From NCBI GenBank assembly GCA_028687935.1, contig JAQTZE010000015.1:1-55915 (forward strand): a stretch of DNA of 55,915 nt. Reading direction: 5' to 3'. This stretch comes from Sulfurimonas sp. Its GTDB lineage: Bacteria > Campylobacterota > Campylobacteria > Campylobacterales > Sulfurimonadaceae. The notes beneath the pieces were generated by a model. It was not told the origin of the DNA, did no database searches, and was given only the letters and a program-made list of their open reading frames with translations. Shown here in pieces: positions 35,698 to 44,782 of the stretch (positions within the stretch are counted from its first letter, which is position 1; every line of letters starts with the position of its first letter). A program made the translations under genes and the position numbers.

Positions 35698-36414
35698 ATG
35701 ATTATTATCCCAGCCAGACTTGCATCTACAAGATTTCCACAAAAAGTTTTAGCAGACATCGGTGGTCTGCCTATGGTCGTACGAACTGCCAAAAGAGTTG
35801 CGCATATTGACAGAGTCGTTGTAGCAGCAGATGATGAGAAGATCATCAAGATCTGTAAAGATCACGGTATCGAAGCGATGCTTACTTCTACTACACATAA
35901 AAGTGGTACAGATAGAATCCATGAGTGTGCTACGATTTTAAATCTTGATGATAATGAGATCATCATCAATGTTCAAGCCGATGAGCCTTTTATCGAACCT
36001 GAAGTAGTCCAAATCCTGATGGCTAAACTCAAAGAGCTGCAAACAAAAGAGGAGCCATTTATCATGGGAAGCTGCTACAACGCTATAAACGCAGAGTCGG
36101 CAGAAGATCCAAACCTTGTTAAAGTTGTCCTCGACAATGAGAACAACGCTATCTATTTCTCACGTTCAAAGATTCCTTATAACCGTAGTGGACGAGCAAA
36201 CTACTTCGGTCATATCGGTGTCTACGGCTTTAGTAAAAAAAGTTTAAAAGAGTTCTGTAATCTCAGCGACGCACCGATTGAAGACATCGAAGGTCTCGAG
36301 CAACTCCGTGCGATTCATCATCAAAAAAAGATAACAATGCTCAAAGTTGCAAGCACTGGTTTTGGGATCGATACACCCGAAGACCTCAAACGTGCCATAG
36401 AGATTTTTCTCTAG
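35698..36414 (+). CDS. kdsB: CMP-KDO synthetase
   Basis: 238 residues, the usual length. N-terminal I-I-I-P-A-R-L-A-S-T-R-F-P-Q-K is the nucleotide-binding signature; Q-A-D-E-P-F-I and G-I-D-T-P-E-D-L complete the family pattern. It activates KDO for lipid A core synthesis, so the organism has a Gram-negative lipopolysaccharide. Its ribosome site AAAGG is part of the divergent inverted repeat. Confidence 0.97.
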   Translation: MIIIPARLASTRFPQKVLADIGGLPMVVRTAKRVAHIDRVVVAADDEKIIKICKDHGIEAMLTSTTHKSGTDRIHECATILNLDDNEIIINVQADEPFIEPEVVQILMAKLKELQTKEEPFIMGSCYNAINAESAEDPNLVKVVLDNENNAIYFSRSKIPYNRSGRANYFGHIGVYGFSKKSLKEFCNLSDAPIEDIEGLEQLRAIHHQKKITMLKVASTGFGIDTPEDLKRAIEIFL

Positions 36415-36502
36415 GCTTCACACAAATCTATCTTTCAAAATCTCTAGACTATAATTCAAATATTGGACTAGATTATGCTTTAGAGCGACGAACCTTGCGT
36501 TT

Positions 36503-36521
36503 TAATATCGATATTAGGAGG
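36503..36521 (+). promoter_or_regulatory. Palindrome plus AGGAGG ribosome site
   Basis: TAATATCGATATTA (36503-36516) is a perfect 14-bp palindrome that runs directly into AGGAGG (36516-36521), 7 nt before an ATG at 36529. Such placement could let a repressor or an RNA fold hide the ribosome site. Confidence 0.45.
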
Positions 36522-36528
36522 ATGGATT

Positions 36529-36606
36529 ATGGAAAGTTACCGTGATATTTATATCAAACTTGAAATCTTTTTCTTCAAATGGAAAAAGAGTAGGCTTAAA
36601 GTCTAG
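36529..36606 (+). CDS. Possible micro-ORF (25 aa)
   Basis: ATG 36529 has an ideal AGGAGG at 7 nt and 25 codons to TAG. The peptide (M-E-S-Y-R-D-I-Y-I-K-L-E-I-F-F-F-K-W-K-K, then S-R-L-K-V) is amphipathic and basic, like a small membrane-bound peptide or a leader. A hairpin follows immediately. Only the ribosome site supports it. Confidence 0.35.
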   Translation: MESYRDIYIKLEIFFFKWKKSRLKV

Positions 36607-36637
36607 AAGCTTCAGAGCCTTTCGCGCTCTTGGCTTC
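36606..36637 (+). terminator. Imperfect hairpin after the micro-ORF
   Basis: GAAGC/GCTTC and AGAGC/GCTCT stack into one stem with a small interior loop. No T-run follows, so it may be an RNA structure rather than a terminator. Confidence 0.3.
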
Positions 36638-36774
36638 ATCTCCTTCGTAGAATTTCTCTCATTTTTACTTCGACATTGTTAGTAAATTTCCAAAAAAATA
36701 TAGAAGAGTGCAACAGAGATAATTTGCTAATAAACGCAATGAAAATAAAAAGTTTTGTGAGAAGATTTGAAGAA

Positions 36775-36797
36775 GAAAAAAGCCCCAAAAAGGGACT
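36775..36797 (-). terminator. Intrinsic terminator of rpsO
   Basis: On the minus strand AGTCCC and GGGGCT pair around TTTTT and are followed by a run of T, 20 bp past the rpsO stop. Confidence 0.8.
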
Positions 36798-36817
36798 TTA
36801 AAGAAGAAAAGTAAAAA

Positions 36818-37093
36818 TTAGATGTTGTCGCGGATACCTAAATCTGCTACTAATTTGATGTAAGCGTCTTTGTTTGTTCTTTTGAAGTATTTCATAAGAC
36901 GACGACGTTGACCAACTAGTTTAAGTAGACCTAATCTTGATGCATGATCTTTTTTGAAGATTTTAAGGTGTTCAGTTAATTCTGAAATTCTTGCTGTTAA
37001 AAGCGCGATTTGTACTTCACTTGAACCTGTATCATTTTCTTTACGACCGTATTTTGCAACGATTTCTTGTTTTTTAGCCTGATCTAAAGCCAT
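36818..37093 (-). CDS. rpsO: 30S ribosomal protein S15
   Basis: 91 residues from ATG 37093, which has AGGAGG 5 nt upstream; the longer frame to 37126 is not needed. The sequence shows the S15 signatures [10 protein letters not shown] and [10 protein letters not shown] and R-R-R-L-M-K-Y. It binds 16S rRNA in the platform. Confidence 0.98.
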   Translation of the reverse strand: MALDQAKKQEIVAKYGRKENDTGSSEVQIALLTARISELTEHLKIFKKDHASRLGLLKLVGQRRRLMKYFKRTNKDAYIKLVADLGIRDNI

Positions 37094-37158
37094 AATAGCC
37101 TCCTGATGGGTATAATAATCTAACATTTACATAAATTAATATCTAAAGTTGAAGCGGG

Positions 37159-37164
37159 ATTATA
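37159..37164 (-). promoter_or_regulatory. -10 box of rpsO
   Basis: TATAAT on the minus strand, about 65 bp before the rpsO start. Confidence 0.55.
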
Positions 37165-37240
37165 CACAAACATTCCTTTATTTTTATTTACTCCAAAATA
37201 ATCCAAAAATGAGATAAACAAATTTTTTACCTTCTTTAGA

Positions 37241-37246
37241 TATAAT
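37241..37246 (+). promoter_or_regulatory. -10 box of the Rrf2-flhA operon
   Basis: TATAAT 31 bp before the ATG at 37278. The palindrome rules for Rrf2 operators are not evident, so autoregulation is not shown. Confidence 0.5.
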
Positions 37247-37277
37247 CAGAATCAAATTTAAATCAGAAAAGTAACTT

Positions 37278-37682
37278 ATGCTAATAACAAGAGCCAGCGA
37301 ATATGCAATCCTATCACTTATAGTACTTGCGAAAGCTTCATCACCTATGGATAGTGACACTTTGTCTCGTGAGCTCTCTATCTCTAAAAGCTTCCTGGCC
37401 AAAATACTTCAGGCACTTGCAAAGCATGATGTTCTCAAATCTTATAAAGGTGTCAATGGTGGTTTTTCACTTGCAAAAGCTCCTAGTGAGATAAATATGC
37501 TCGATGTTATGTCTGCTGTTGAAGGCAAAGCACCTGCTGTTTTTGATTGTGCCCCTTCAACAAAAAACTGTCCTTCGGAAAAAGCTGATATCTGTTCTAT
37601 TTGGCCCTTTTTAAATAAACTGCAACTCAAAATTGACTCTTTTTTAGCTAATCTCACATTAGCTGATATTTTAGAAGATTAG
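37278..37682 (+). CDS. Rrf2-family transcription regulator
   Basis: 134 residues: an N-terminal winged helix (S-E-Y-A-I-L-S-L, then S-I-S-K-S-F-L-A-K-I-L-Q) and C91, C98, C106 in the loop typical of Fe-S-binding Rrf2/IscR proteins, so it may sense iron, NO or redox state. It lies 3 nt before flhA and is probably co-transcribed with it, a link between a redox-type regulator and flagellar export. Confidence 0.9.
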   Translation: MLITRASEYAILSLIVLAKASSPMDSDTLSRELSISKSFLAKILQALAKHDVLKSYKGVNGGFSLAKAPSEINMLDVMSAVEGKAPAVFDCAPSTKNCPSEKADICSIWPFLNKLQLKIDSFLANLTLADILED

Positions 37683-37685
37683 CAC

Positions 37686-39854
37686 TTGGCAAAGAAACTC
37701 ACGTTTAAACAGCAAGTAGGGACAAGTCTCAACTTCCTTCTTGGACAAAGAGATTTAAGTGTCGTCGTTTTTGTTATGGCTATTCTTGCCATCATTATCG
37801 TACCTCTTCCATCAAGTGTTTTAGATCTCTTGCTTACTATCTCTATGGCTTTGGCTGTTTTGGTTTTGCTTATCTCTTTGTATGTTCCAAAACCAACGGA
37901 TTTGACTACTTTTCCAACACTCATTTTGATTCTGACACTCTTTAGACTTTCCCTTAATATTGCCACAACAAGAATGATACTTAGTCATGGTCATGAGGGC
38001 GATGCTGGTATGAGTGATATTATTACAAGTTTTGGTAACTTTGTTGTCGGCGGAAACTTCGTTATTGGTATTATCGTCTTCTCTATCCTTGTTCTTATTA
38101 ACTTTATGGTTATCACCAAAGGTTCGACAAGGGTTGCAGAAGTTGCAGCGCGTTTCGTTCTCGACTCAATGCCCGGGAAACAGATGGCAGTCGATGCCGA
38201 CCTAAACGCAGGTCTTATCGATGATGCACAGGCAAAAGCTAGACGTGCAGAGATTCTCCAAGATGCAAACTTTTATGGGGCTATGGACGGTTCGAGTAAA
38301 TTTGTCAAAGGTGACGCGGTTGCTGGTATTGTCATCACGCTAATCAATATTATCGGTGGCTTTCTCATCGGTGTTTTTCAGCATGATATGAGTGTAAGCG
38401 ACAGTGCTTCTACTTTTACTCTTCTTACTATCGGAGATGGTCTTGTAGGACAGATTCCAGCACTTATCATCTCCACGGCCACTGGTATTATGATTACGCG
38501 AAGTTCGAGTGATGGAGATAATTTTGCAGAAGGTACCATCAATCAGATGATGGGAAATGCGAAGATCATGATGATTGTTGGTTTCATCATGACTCTCTTT
38601 GCTCTTGTACCTGGTCTGCCAACTGCTTCTATGGGATTTGTTGGTATTATGTTCGCTCTCTTAGGCTGGTTTATCTACAAGTATGAAAAAGGTGAATTTT
38701 CTATTTTAGATGTTGGTAAGATAGCCACTCAAAACGCAAAAGATGAAGAGGCAAAAGAAAAGTCCGCTAAAAAACCGAAAAAAAGTAATGAAGAGATTGC
38801 GAAAGAAGAAGAAGCAGCGCTTGAAGATATTCTCAAAGTTGAGATGCTCGAACTCACACTTGGATATCAGCTGATACGTTTGGCTGACAACTCTCAAGGC
38901 GGAGATTTACTTGAGCGTATCCGTTCTATGCGACGTAAAATCGCTTCAGATTATGGTTTCTTGATGCCGCAGGTACGTATTCGTGACAACCTTCACCTCC
39001 AACCGCAGCAGTATCAGATACTCCTCAAAGGTATCTCTATTGGTGAAGGTAAGATTGTCCCTGATAAATTTTTGGCAATGGATAGCGGCATGGCTACGGG
39101 TGAAATCAGCGGAGAAAAGACTAAAGAGCCTGCGTTTGGTCTGGATGCGATGTGGATTATGGCAGATCAAAAAGAAGATGCAATCATCAATGGTTATACT
39201 GTCGTTGATCCTGCAACTGTAATCTCAACGCATATGAGCGAACTCGTCAAACGCAACGCAGAAGATCTTCTCACACGTCAAGAAGTCCAATCACTTATTA
39301 ATAAGATCAAGAACGACTTTCCTGTCATCGTGGATGATGTGCTAAAAGTGGCTTCTATCGGTCTTATACAAAGAATATTCAAAGCGCTCTTGCATGAGAA
39401 AATCCCACTTAAAGATATGCTCACTATCTTAGAAACAACCGCGGATATTGCAGAATATACAAAAAATGTAGAGCTTATCACCGAACAAGTACGTGCAAAA
39501 CTCTCTCGCATCATCACCCAGATGTATTCGAGTGATGATGGCGTTATCAGACTGCTCACTTTTGACACAAACTCTGAGCAGATGATGCTAGAAAAATCAC
39601 GTGAACAAGATGGTGTACGCAGCTTAAACCTCAACGTAGGTGAGATTAACGCGCTCATCCAGGCGACAAGTGCGAAAGCTGCAGAACTTTTACAAAAAGG
39701 TGTCTCCCCAGTCGTTATCATTGTCGATCCTCAGATCAGACGAGGTGTGGCAGAGATCTTTGAGCGTTTCTCTTTAGATGTGGTCACGCTTTCACACGCA
39801 GAGATAGATTCGAGCGCGACTTTTGAAGTCATGGGTTCTATTACAATTAAATAA
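37686..39854 (+). CDS. flhA: Flagellar type III export protein FlhA
   Basis: 722 residues from TTG 37686, normal for FlhA. Eight membrane helices in the first 340 residues, with the conserved cytoplasmic FHIPEP-type loop (R-V-A-E-V-A-A-R-F-V-L-D-S-M-P-G-K-Q) and D-A-D-L-N-A-G, then a cytosolic domain that binds export substrates. FlhA is the core of the flagellar export gate. Downstream by 14 nt is the DHH gene. Two AAACGCAG copies (38205, 39130). Confidence 0.97.
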   Translation: MAKKLTFKQQVGTSLNFLLGQRDLSVVVFVMAILAIIIVPLPSSVLDLLLTISMALAVLVLLISLYVPKPTDLTTFPTLILILTLFRLSLNIATTRMILSHGHEGDAGMSDIITSFGNFVVGGNFVIGIIVFSILVLINFMVITKGSTRVAEVAARFVLDSMPGKQMAVDADLNAGLIDDAQAKARRAEILQDANFYGAMDGSSKFVKGDAVAGIVITLINIIGGFLIGVFQHDMSVSDSASTFTLLTIGDGLVGQIPALIISTATGIMITRSSSDGDNFAEGTINQMMGNAKIMMIVGFIMTLFALVPGLPTASMGFVGIMFALLGWFIYKYEKGEFSILDVGKIATQNAKDEEAKEKSAKKPKKSNEEIAKEEEAALEDILKVEMLELTLGYQLIRLADNSQGGDLLERIRSMRRKIASDYGFLMPQVRIRDNLHLQPQQYQILLKGISIGEGKIVPDKFLAMDSGMATGEISGEKTKEPAFGLDAMWIMADQKEDAIINGYTVVDPATVISTHMSELVKRNAEDLLTRQEVQSLINKIKNDFPVIVDDVLKVASIGLIQRIFKALLHEKIPLKDMLTILETTADIAEYTKNVELITEQVRAKLSRIITQMYSSDDGVIRLLTFDTNSEQMMLEKSREQDGVRSLNLNVGEINALIQATSAKAAELLQKGVSPVVIIVDPQIRRGVAEIFERFSLDVVTLSHAEIDSSATFEVMGSITIK

Positions 39855-39868
39855 AAATAAGGAAAAAA

Positions 39869-40948
39869 ATGAAAAACAGAAAAATCTATCATCTTTCTCA
39901 TATCGACTTAGATGGTTATAGTTGTCAATTGATTATGAAATACACTCCCTATACGATCAAGAACTATAATGCGAACTATGGGGAAGAGGTCAAACAAAAG
40001 CTAGATATGATTGTCGAAGCGATTGGAGATGATTCAAGCCCTGCTCTCATCCTTGTAACCGACTTAAATCTCAGTGCGGATGAGTCCAAATGGATCAATA
40101 ACAAGATCTATATGTTTAACGACTCCAACAAAGATGTCAAACTTTTACTCCTTGACCACCACGGAAGCGGTGAAGAGAGTGCGAAGAAATATCCATGGTA
40201 CAACCTTGACACAAGCCGTTGTGCGACAAAAATAACATACGACTATGCTAAAGAGAATTGGGAATTAAATGAACCAGTCTGGATGAGTAAATATGTTGAT
40301 GTAGTAAACGCAGTCGATCTTTGGAAACAAGAAGAAGTAGCAAATTTCGAATACGGAAAAGTTTGTATGCGCCTTGTCACAGAAACGCGAGAGCTCAACC
40401 GTGTGATGTTTGCCGAAGAAGATAATGCCTATAAGATCTCTCTTTTACATAAAGCTTCAGAACTTATCCATGAGGCAGATGCACATATCCTTCTTGATGA
40501 TAAGATTCATACGCTCAAAAAAGATTTCTTTCGTGTCGAGAACAATGACACCCTTGATAATTTGGCAACAAGATATATCGTAGCACTTTTGGGTACGCAA
40601 AGAGATAAAAACACTATCTATTACAAAGGATATCGTGGCTATCTCAGCTATGGCATAGGCAATACTTCTATCATCGGCAACGGTTTTTTACTTGCGTTTC
40701 CTGAGTATGATTTTATTGTCGATGTAAGCTACAGAGGTGCAATGAGTCTTCGTGCGAATAACCAAGTAAGCGTCTCTCAGATATCCAAGGAGTGGGCAAA
40801 CGGTGGCGGACATCCAAACGCAGCTGGAGGAAGAGTCATAGGCTTTAAAGAGCAGTATCGCTATGATAAAGTCAAGCAACAAATAGAAAAAATCATCAAC
40901 GATAAAGAAGCAGTTGCGGGTGATTTGGAGTATAAAAAAGAGTCTTAA
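39869..40948 (+). CDS. DHH-family phosphoesterase (NrnB-like)
   Basis: 359 residues. The DHH motifs are H-I-D-L-D-G (residues about 11-16) and L-L-D-H-H; the C-terminal DHHA1 part has N-G-G-G-H-P-N-A-A-G-G. Members hydrolyse short oligonucleotides or cyclic dinucleotides; NrnB-type enzymes degrade nanoRNA. A role in clearing pGpG made by the c-di-GMP phosphodiesterases in this genome is attractive but inference. It is the third gene of the Rrf2-flhA operon, with AAGGA before ATG. Confidence 0.85.
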   Translation: MKNRKIYHLSHIDLDGYSCQLIMKYTPYTIKNYNANYGEEVKQKLDMIVEAIGDDSSPALILVTDLNLSADESKWINNKIYMFNDSNKDVKLLLLDHHGSGEESAKKYPWYNLDTSRCATKITYDYAKENWELNEPVWMSKYVDVVNAVDLWKQEEVANFEYGKVCMRLVTETRELNRVMFAEEDNAYKISLLHKASELIHEADAHILLDDKIHTLKKDFFRVENNDTLDNLATRYIVALLGTQRDKNTIYYKGYRGYLSYGIGNTSIIGNGFLLAFPEYDFIVDVSYRGAMSLRANNQVSVSQISKEWANGGGHPNAAGGRVIGFKEQYRYDKVKQQIEKIINDKEAVAGDLEYKKES

Positions 40949-40952
40949 GTTT

Positions 40953-42176
40953 TTAAAACTTAGAACTCTCTATATTTACCCCTCCATCTTCGAGGGTATA
41001 GATGAGATCTGTGGTGTTGAGTTTTTCGAAATTTGCCATCATGATCTTTTTGAGATATTCTCTCTCAGCTTGTTCAGCACGCATCAAACTTCCAGCAAAA
41101 ATACCTTTTTTCTCTAGCACTAAGGATGTAATGTCATTGTCCATCTTAATATGTCCCATCAACTCTTTAATATTGGTATCAAAAATAGATCCCAACATCG
41201 AGAACATTCCTGCAAGGTAAGCTTTGTCTTTGAATTTCTCACTTGCTTCTGATTCCATTCGCTCAGCACGCTTGAGAGCAAGTTCAAGAATAGACTTTGA
41301 AGCTGCGTTTTGTGTTGCTTCTGAATAGAGATAGACTAAAAGCCATCGAAGAAGCTTTTCTCTGCCCATAAGAGTTATGACCTGCGTTAAGGAGGTAATA
41401 GTGACATCAAATTTCTTTGAGTTATTTAGAAACTCAACAAGCTTATAGGATAAATCAGGCTGGCGTTTTATAAATGTTTCTAGCTCCAGTGTACTATTAT
41501 TGTCTTTGATTATTTTAATGAGTTGGAGTATGACAAATTGTGCTGGTTCTTTTGAGCCGATAATCTCTAAAATCTCTGGTTTATCGAGAAAATAGCCTTG
41601 AAAATAATCAAAACCCATCTCTTTATAGAGTTGATAATCTTCTTTTGTTTCAATATTTTGTGCAAGAAGTTTTATACGTGTGTCTTTAAATTTCGCCATA
41701 ACCCGTACTAGATTTTCAGGTTCAGAAAGCAAAACATCCATCTTAAGTATATCGATATAATTAAAGAGCCTTTTAAACTTGATAATCATGGCAGCACTGG
41801 AGTCAAAATGTTCGAGAGAGAGCCTAAAGCCTCTTTTTCTGTACTGTATGATTTTGGCAATCATTTTTTCGCTCAGTTCAATATCTTCAAGGATATTTAA
41901 GATAAACCTGTCTTTATCAAGTACATCTAAAATACCTCTTGAAAATACTTCCTCATCAACATTGATAAAAGCGAGATTTTTCGCGCCTAAGAGGGTATCA
42001 AGCTCTTTACTTGTGATTGAGCTGATGATGAGTTGTGCCGTTCCTTTTACGCTGCTAGATATCCCTGTCGGGTTATCGTTAGCATCTTTAAAAAGAAGTT
42101 CATACGCATATACTTGTGCTCTATTATCGAGTATCTTTTGCTTAGAAATATTCACAACATCCATCTCGCACCCCAT
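40953..42176 (-). CDS. Degenerate EAL plus HDOD signalling protein
   Basis: 407 residues (ATG 42176; ATG 42164 is possible). The N-terminal EAL-like domain (about 1-205) reads Y-E-L-L-F-K in place of the E-A-L motif and lacks the usual D-D-F-G-T loop, so it cannot be a normal phosphodiesterase. The C-terminal HDOD domain (about 210-400) has the typical helix pattern. Such YuxH-type proteins bind ligands or partners in signalling. The gene converges with the flhA operon, 4 bp between stops, and follows the amidase gene. Confidence 0.88.
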   Translation of the reverse strand: MGCEMDVVNISKQKILDNRAQVYAYELLFKDANDNPTGISSSVKGTAQLIISSITSKELDTLLGAKNLAFINVDEEVFSRGILDVLDKDRFILNILEDIELSEKMIAKIIQYRKRGFRLSLEHFDSSAAMIIKFKRLFNYIDILKMDVLLSEPENLVRVMAKFKDTRIKLLAQNIETKEDYQLYKEMGFDYFQGYFLDKPEILEIIGSKEPAQFVILQLIKIIKDNNSTLELETFIKRQPDLSYKLVEFLNNSKKFDVTITSLTQVITLMGREKLLRWLLVYLYSEATQNAASKSILELALKRAERMESEASEKFKDKAYLAGMFSMLGSIFDTNIKELMGHIKMDNDITSLVLEKKGIFAGSLMRAEQAEREYLKKIMMANFEKLNTTDLIYTLEDGGVNIESSKF

Positions 42177-42221
42177 CTTTTTTATATTATATCTTTATTT
42201 ATAAAGGGTATGACTCAAGTA

Positions 42222-43682
42222 CTAATTGTTTAAAAAATATCGCTCCACACCGTTGGCCATACCATTTGCTAAACTTTTTTGGTATCTTCTATCGACGAGT
42301 CTTGCCGATTCTGTTGGATGTGAGATGAATCCAACCTCAACCAAAACAGAAGGCATCTGCGCTCCGACTAAAACCCAAAATGGCCCTTCACGTACGCCTG
42401 CATCATGAACATTTTTATAGCTACTCAAAGAAGAGAGCATCCCTCTTTGCAAATCGATTGCCAACTTATTCGAGGCAACGATATTGTGTTTGTTGAGCGT
42501 ATTTAAAAAACTCTCTTTTCCATAGAAGTTCATATCACTTAAATCCGCAGAGTTCTCTTTAGCAGCAACTTTTTTAGCTCTGCTTGATCTTGAGTTTGAG
42601 AGAAAATAACACTCTATTCCATTCGCTTTATCTGCGTTTGCTTTTGCTACTGCGTTTGCATGGATACTGACAAAGAGGTCTGCGTTTCTTTTATTCGCAA
42701 ATTGTGTCCTATGACTTAATTTTACAAATTGATCATTGTCTCGCGTCATATAGACTTTATAACCTCGAGCTTTTAAAATATTTTTGAGTTCAGTTGCTAT
42801 ATTAAGTACGATATCTTTTTCTCTGGCTTTGTTTATGCCTATAGCACCTGGGTCTTTACCGCCATGTCCAGCATCGATAACTATCGTCTTATTTCTGTCA
42901 AGACGTGTAGGTATCGCTTCTAAAGTAGTAGAAGTAGCTACTTTTTCTGTGAGTTCACGTGGAGTATCACTCTTTGCTTGATCCAATACATTGATAACAA
43001 CTTCATCCCCATCTACTTTGTAACGCAGATCTAATTTCGTATTATTTTCTATTACTAAACGCAAGGTGTTTTGATTGAACTGAGCTAAGCGTATCTTGGA
43101 AACACCCTCTTTACGAAGATTTTGTGACTCACTCATCATCGAAGCATGGATGTCAAAAATATATCTATATATATTTTTTTTCGCATCATAAAGAGTAAAG
43201 TAATTGACTTGATTTTGCTGCAAACCATTATCAAAACTCAGAAGCATTCTACCATCTTGCCAACGAACAGATTGTAATTTATGAGATGATGTAATTTTTA
43301 TATCGTCTTGTTTTTTTGTAGAGGTATTAAGAAGTTCTATCTTCTCTTTTGCATGTGTTTCTTCATGATTTTTTTGTACTTTTGGAGTAGAGACTGGCTC
43401 TTTTTTACTTTTATAAGTTGCAAGTTCATCGGCATAGTTTGCAACATCTATATGGAGTTTACCACCACTGTTTACTATTCCTTTTAATGCCTTGAGCTTA
43501 ATATTTTCATCTTCACTCATAATGGAACGAATGTAAAGATTTTTATAGTCATTATACGCACGAAACTGATCACTCTTACTATTGGTCTGCATAAGGCCAT
43601 CAGCACGTTTTAATATCTCAATATCATCCAGTGCATACAAAGAACTCAGCAGTAAAAAAAGAAGGAATAGATAACGAAGCAT
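42222..43682 (-). CDS. amiA: N-acetylmuramoyl-L-alanine amidase
   Basis: 486 residues with a signal peptide (about 1-17). An AMIN domain (about 130-235) binds the wall, and a C-terminal Amidase_3 domain starts with V-I-D-A-G-H-G-G-K-D-P-G (zinc His) and ends with V-L-V-E-V-G-F-I-S-H-P (catalytic Glu). It cuts the peptide stem from peptidoglycan in the periplasm at cell division. Three octamers (42632, 42650, 42680) encode Asn-Ala next to each other. It is last in the tyrS operon. Confidence 0.95.
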   Translation of the reverse strand: MLRYLFLLFLLLSSLYALDDIEILKRADGLMQTNSKSDQFRAYNDYKNLYIRSIMSEDENIKLKALKGIVNSGGKLHIDVANYADELATYKSKKEPVSTPKVQKNHEETHAKEKIELLNTSTKKQDDIKITSSHKLQSVRWQDGRMLLSFDNGLQQNQVNYFTLYDAKKNIYRYIFDIHASMMSESQNLRKEGVSKIRLAQFNQNTLRLVIENNTKLDLRYKVDGDEVVINVLDQAKSDTPRELTEKVATSTTLEAIPTRLDRNKTIVIDAGHGGKDPGAIGINKAREKDIVLNIATELKNILKARGYKVYMTRDNDQFVKLSHRTQFANKRNADLFVSIHANAVAKANADKANGIECYFLSNSRSSRAKKVAAKENSADLSDMNFYGKESFLNTLNKHNIVASNKLAIDLQRGMLSSLSSYKNVHDAGVREGPFWVLVGAQMPSVLVEVGFISHPTESARLVDRRYQKSLANGMANGVERYFLNN

Positions 43683-43690
43683 AGAGTTAA

Positions 43691-44782
43691 CTATTCACCC
43701 TCAGTAAGCTTCGTAAGTAACTCTTTCACTGATATAAGTCCTGTGAGTCTGTATCCATTAGTTCCTGAGAAAAAGAGACCTGTTTCAAGGTTTCCTTCAT
43801 AAGCATCACTCAGTCTGTCAGCTATACAAAAACCGACTACTTTTGCCTCTTCTCCACGGTTACAAGGTGCAACACAGTTCGATATACATTTGATTGCTGG
43901 ACCTTCTCTGTTTTCTACAAGCTTTGTCAAATTTGTTCTCACACCCTGAGCCGGATAACCTACAGGAGAAGCCATAAGTATAATATCTTCTTTTTTGGCA
44001 TTGATAAGAACTTGCTTGAGGTTTTCATGTGCATCACACTCATGTGTACCGATGAAACGCGTACCCATCTGTACACCGCTTGCACCGAGTGCCATCATCT
44101 CTTCGATATCGTTTTTATCCCACACACCACCAGCTGCAATAACTGGGATATTTCCCCAAAGAGCTGCTTCGGCGACCACAGGTGCTACAAGGTTTTCCAA
44201 CTGATTTTCAGGTAGTGCGCATTGTTCGTATGTAAATCCTTGGTGTCCACCACTTTTTGGACCCTCAAGTACTACAGCATCAGGAAGTCTGTTATAGCGC
44301 ATCTGCCATCTTTTACAGATAATCTTCAATGCTTTTGCAGAAGAGACGATAGGAACGAGTGCTACATCAGGATAGTCCGCTGTAAATTCTGGCATATTTG
44401 TAGGAAGTCCGGCTCCCGTGATAATGATGTTAATACCAGCTTCACAAGCATCTGTTACTACACGGCCGTAGTCATTGATTGCATAAAGGATATTCGCAGC
44501 AAGTGGCTTATCGCCGCATATCTTTCTTGCGTTTTTGATAATAGCTTCAAAACCTTCTTTAGAATAAAAGTTCGCAGCATCCAGAGGTCTATCCGCTACT
44601 AGTCTTTTTGAGTGCATCTTATTTTCATAGTAACCTGTACCTACTGCAGAGATTACACCAAGAGCACCTTCGTTTGATACAGTTCCAGCGAGTTGATCCC
44701 AGCTAATGCCAACACCCATACCGCCTTGAACTATTGGCTTTTCAATAATATACTTACCAATTTTCAATGATTTAAAACTCAT
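43691..44782 (-). CDS. Nitronate monooxygenase / 2-nitropropane dioxygenase-like FMN protein
   Basis: 363 residues, TIM-barrel. G-G-M-G-V-G-I-S near the start, E-G-P-K-S-G-G-H-Q-G-F and A-A-G-G-V-W and G-T-R-F-I-G-T-H-E-C are the FMN and phosphate sites of this family. The enzyme oxidises nitronates, or works as a related flavin enoyl reductase; the exact substrate is unclear. Its ATG overlaps the tyrS stop (TAATG), and the same order occurs in Campylobacter jejuni as I recall. Confidence 0.85.
   Translation of the reverse strand: MSFKSLKIGKYIIEKPIVQGGMGVGISWDQLAGTVSNEGALGVISAVGTGYYENKMHSKRLVADRPLDAANFYSKEGFEAIIKNARKICGDKPLAANILYAINDYGRVVTDACEAGINIIITGAGLPTNMPEFTADYPDVALVPIVSSAKALKIICKRWQMRYNRLPDAVVLEGPKSGGHQGFTYEQCALPENQLENLVAPVVAEAALWGNIPVIAAGGVWDKNDIEEMMALGASGVQMGTRFIGTHECDAHENLKQVLINAKKEDIILMASPVGYPAQGVRTNLTKLVENREGPAIKCISNCVAPCNRGEEAKVVGFCIADRLSDAYEGNLETGLFFSGTNGYRLTGLISVKELLTKLTEGE

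Larger units (their letters stand above)
36415..36817. other. Gap between kdsB and rpsO
   Basis: No long gene. It holds a possible -10 (TATAAT at 36450), a 14-bp palindrome next to a strong ribosome site, a 25-codon ORF, a hairpin at 36606-36637 and the rpsO terminator. Confidence 0.5.
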
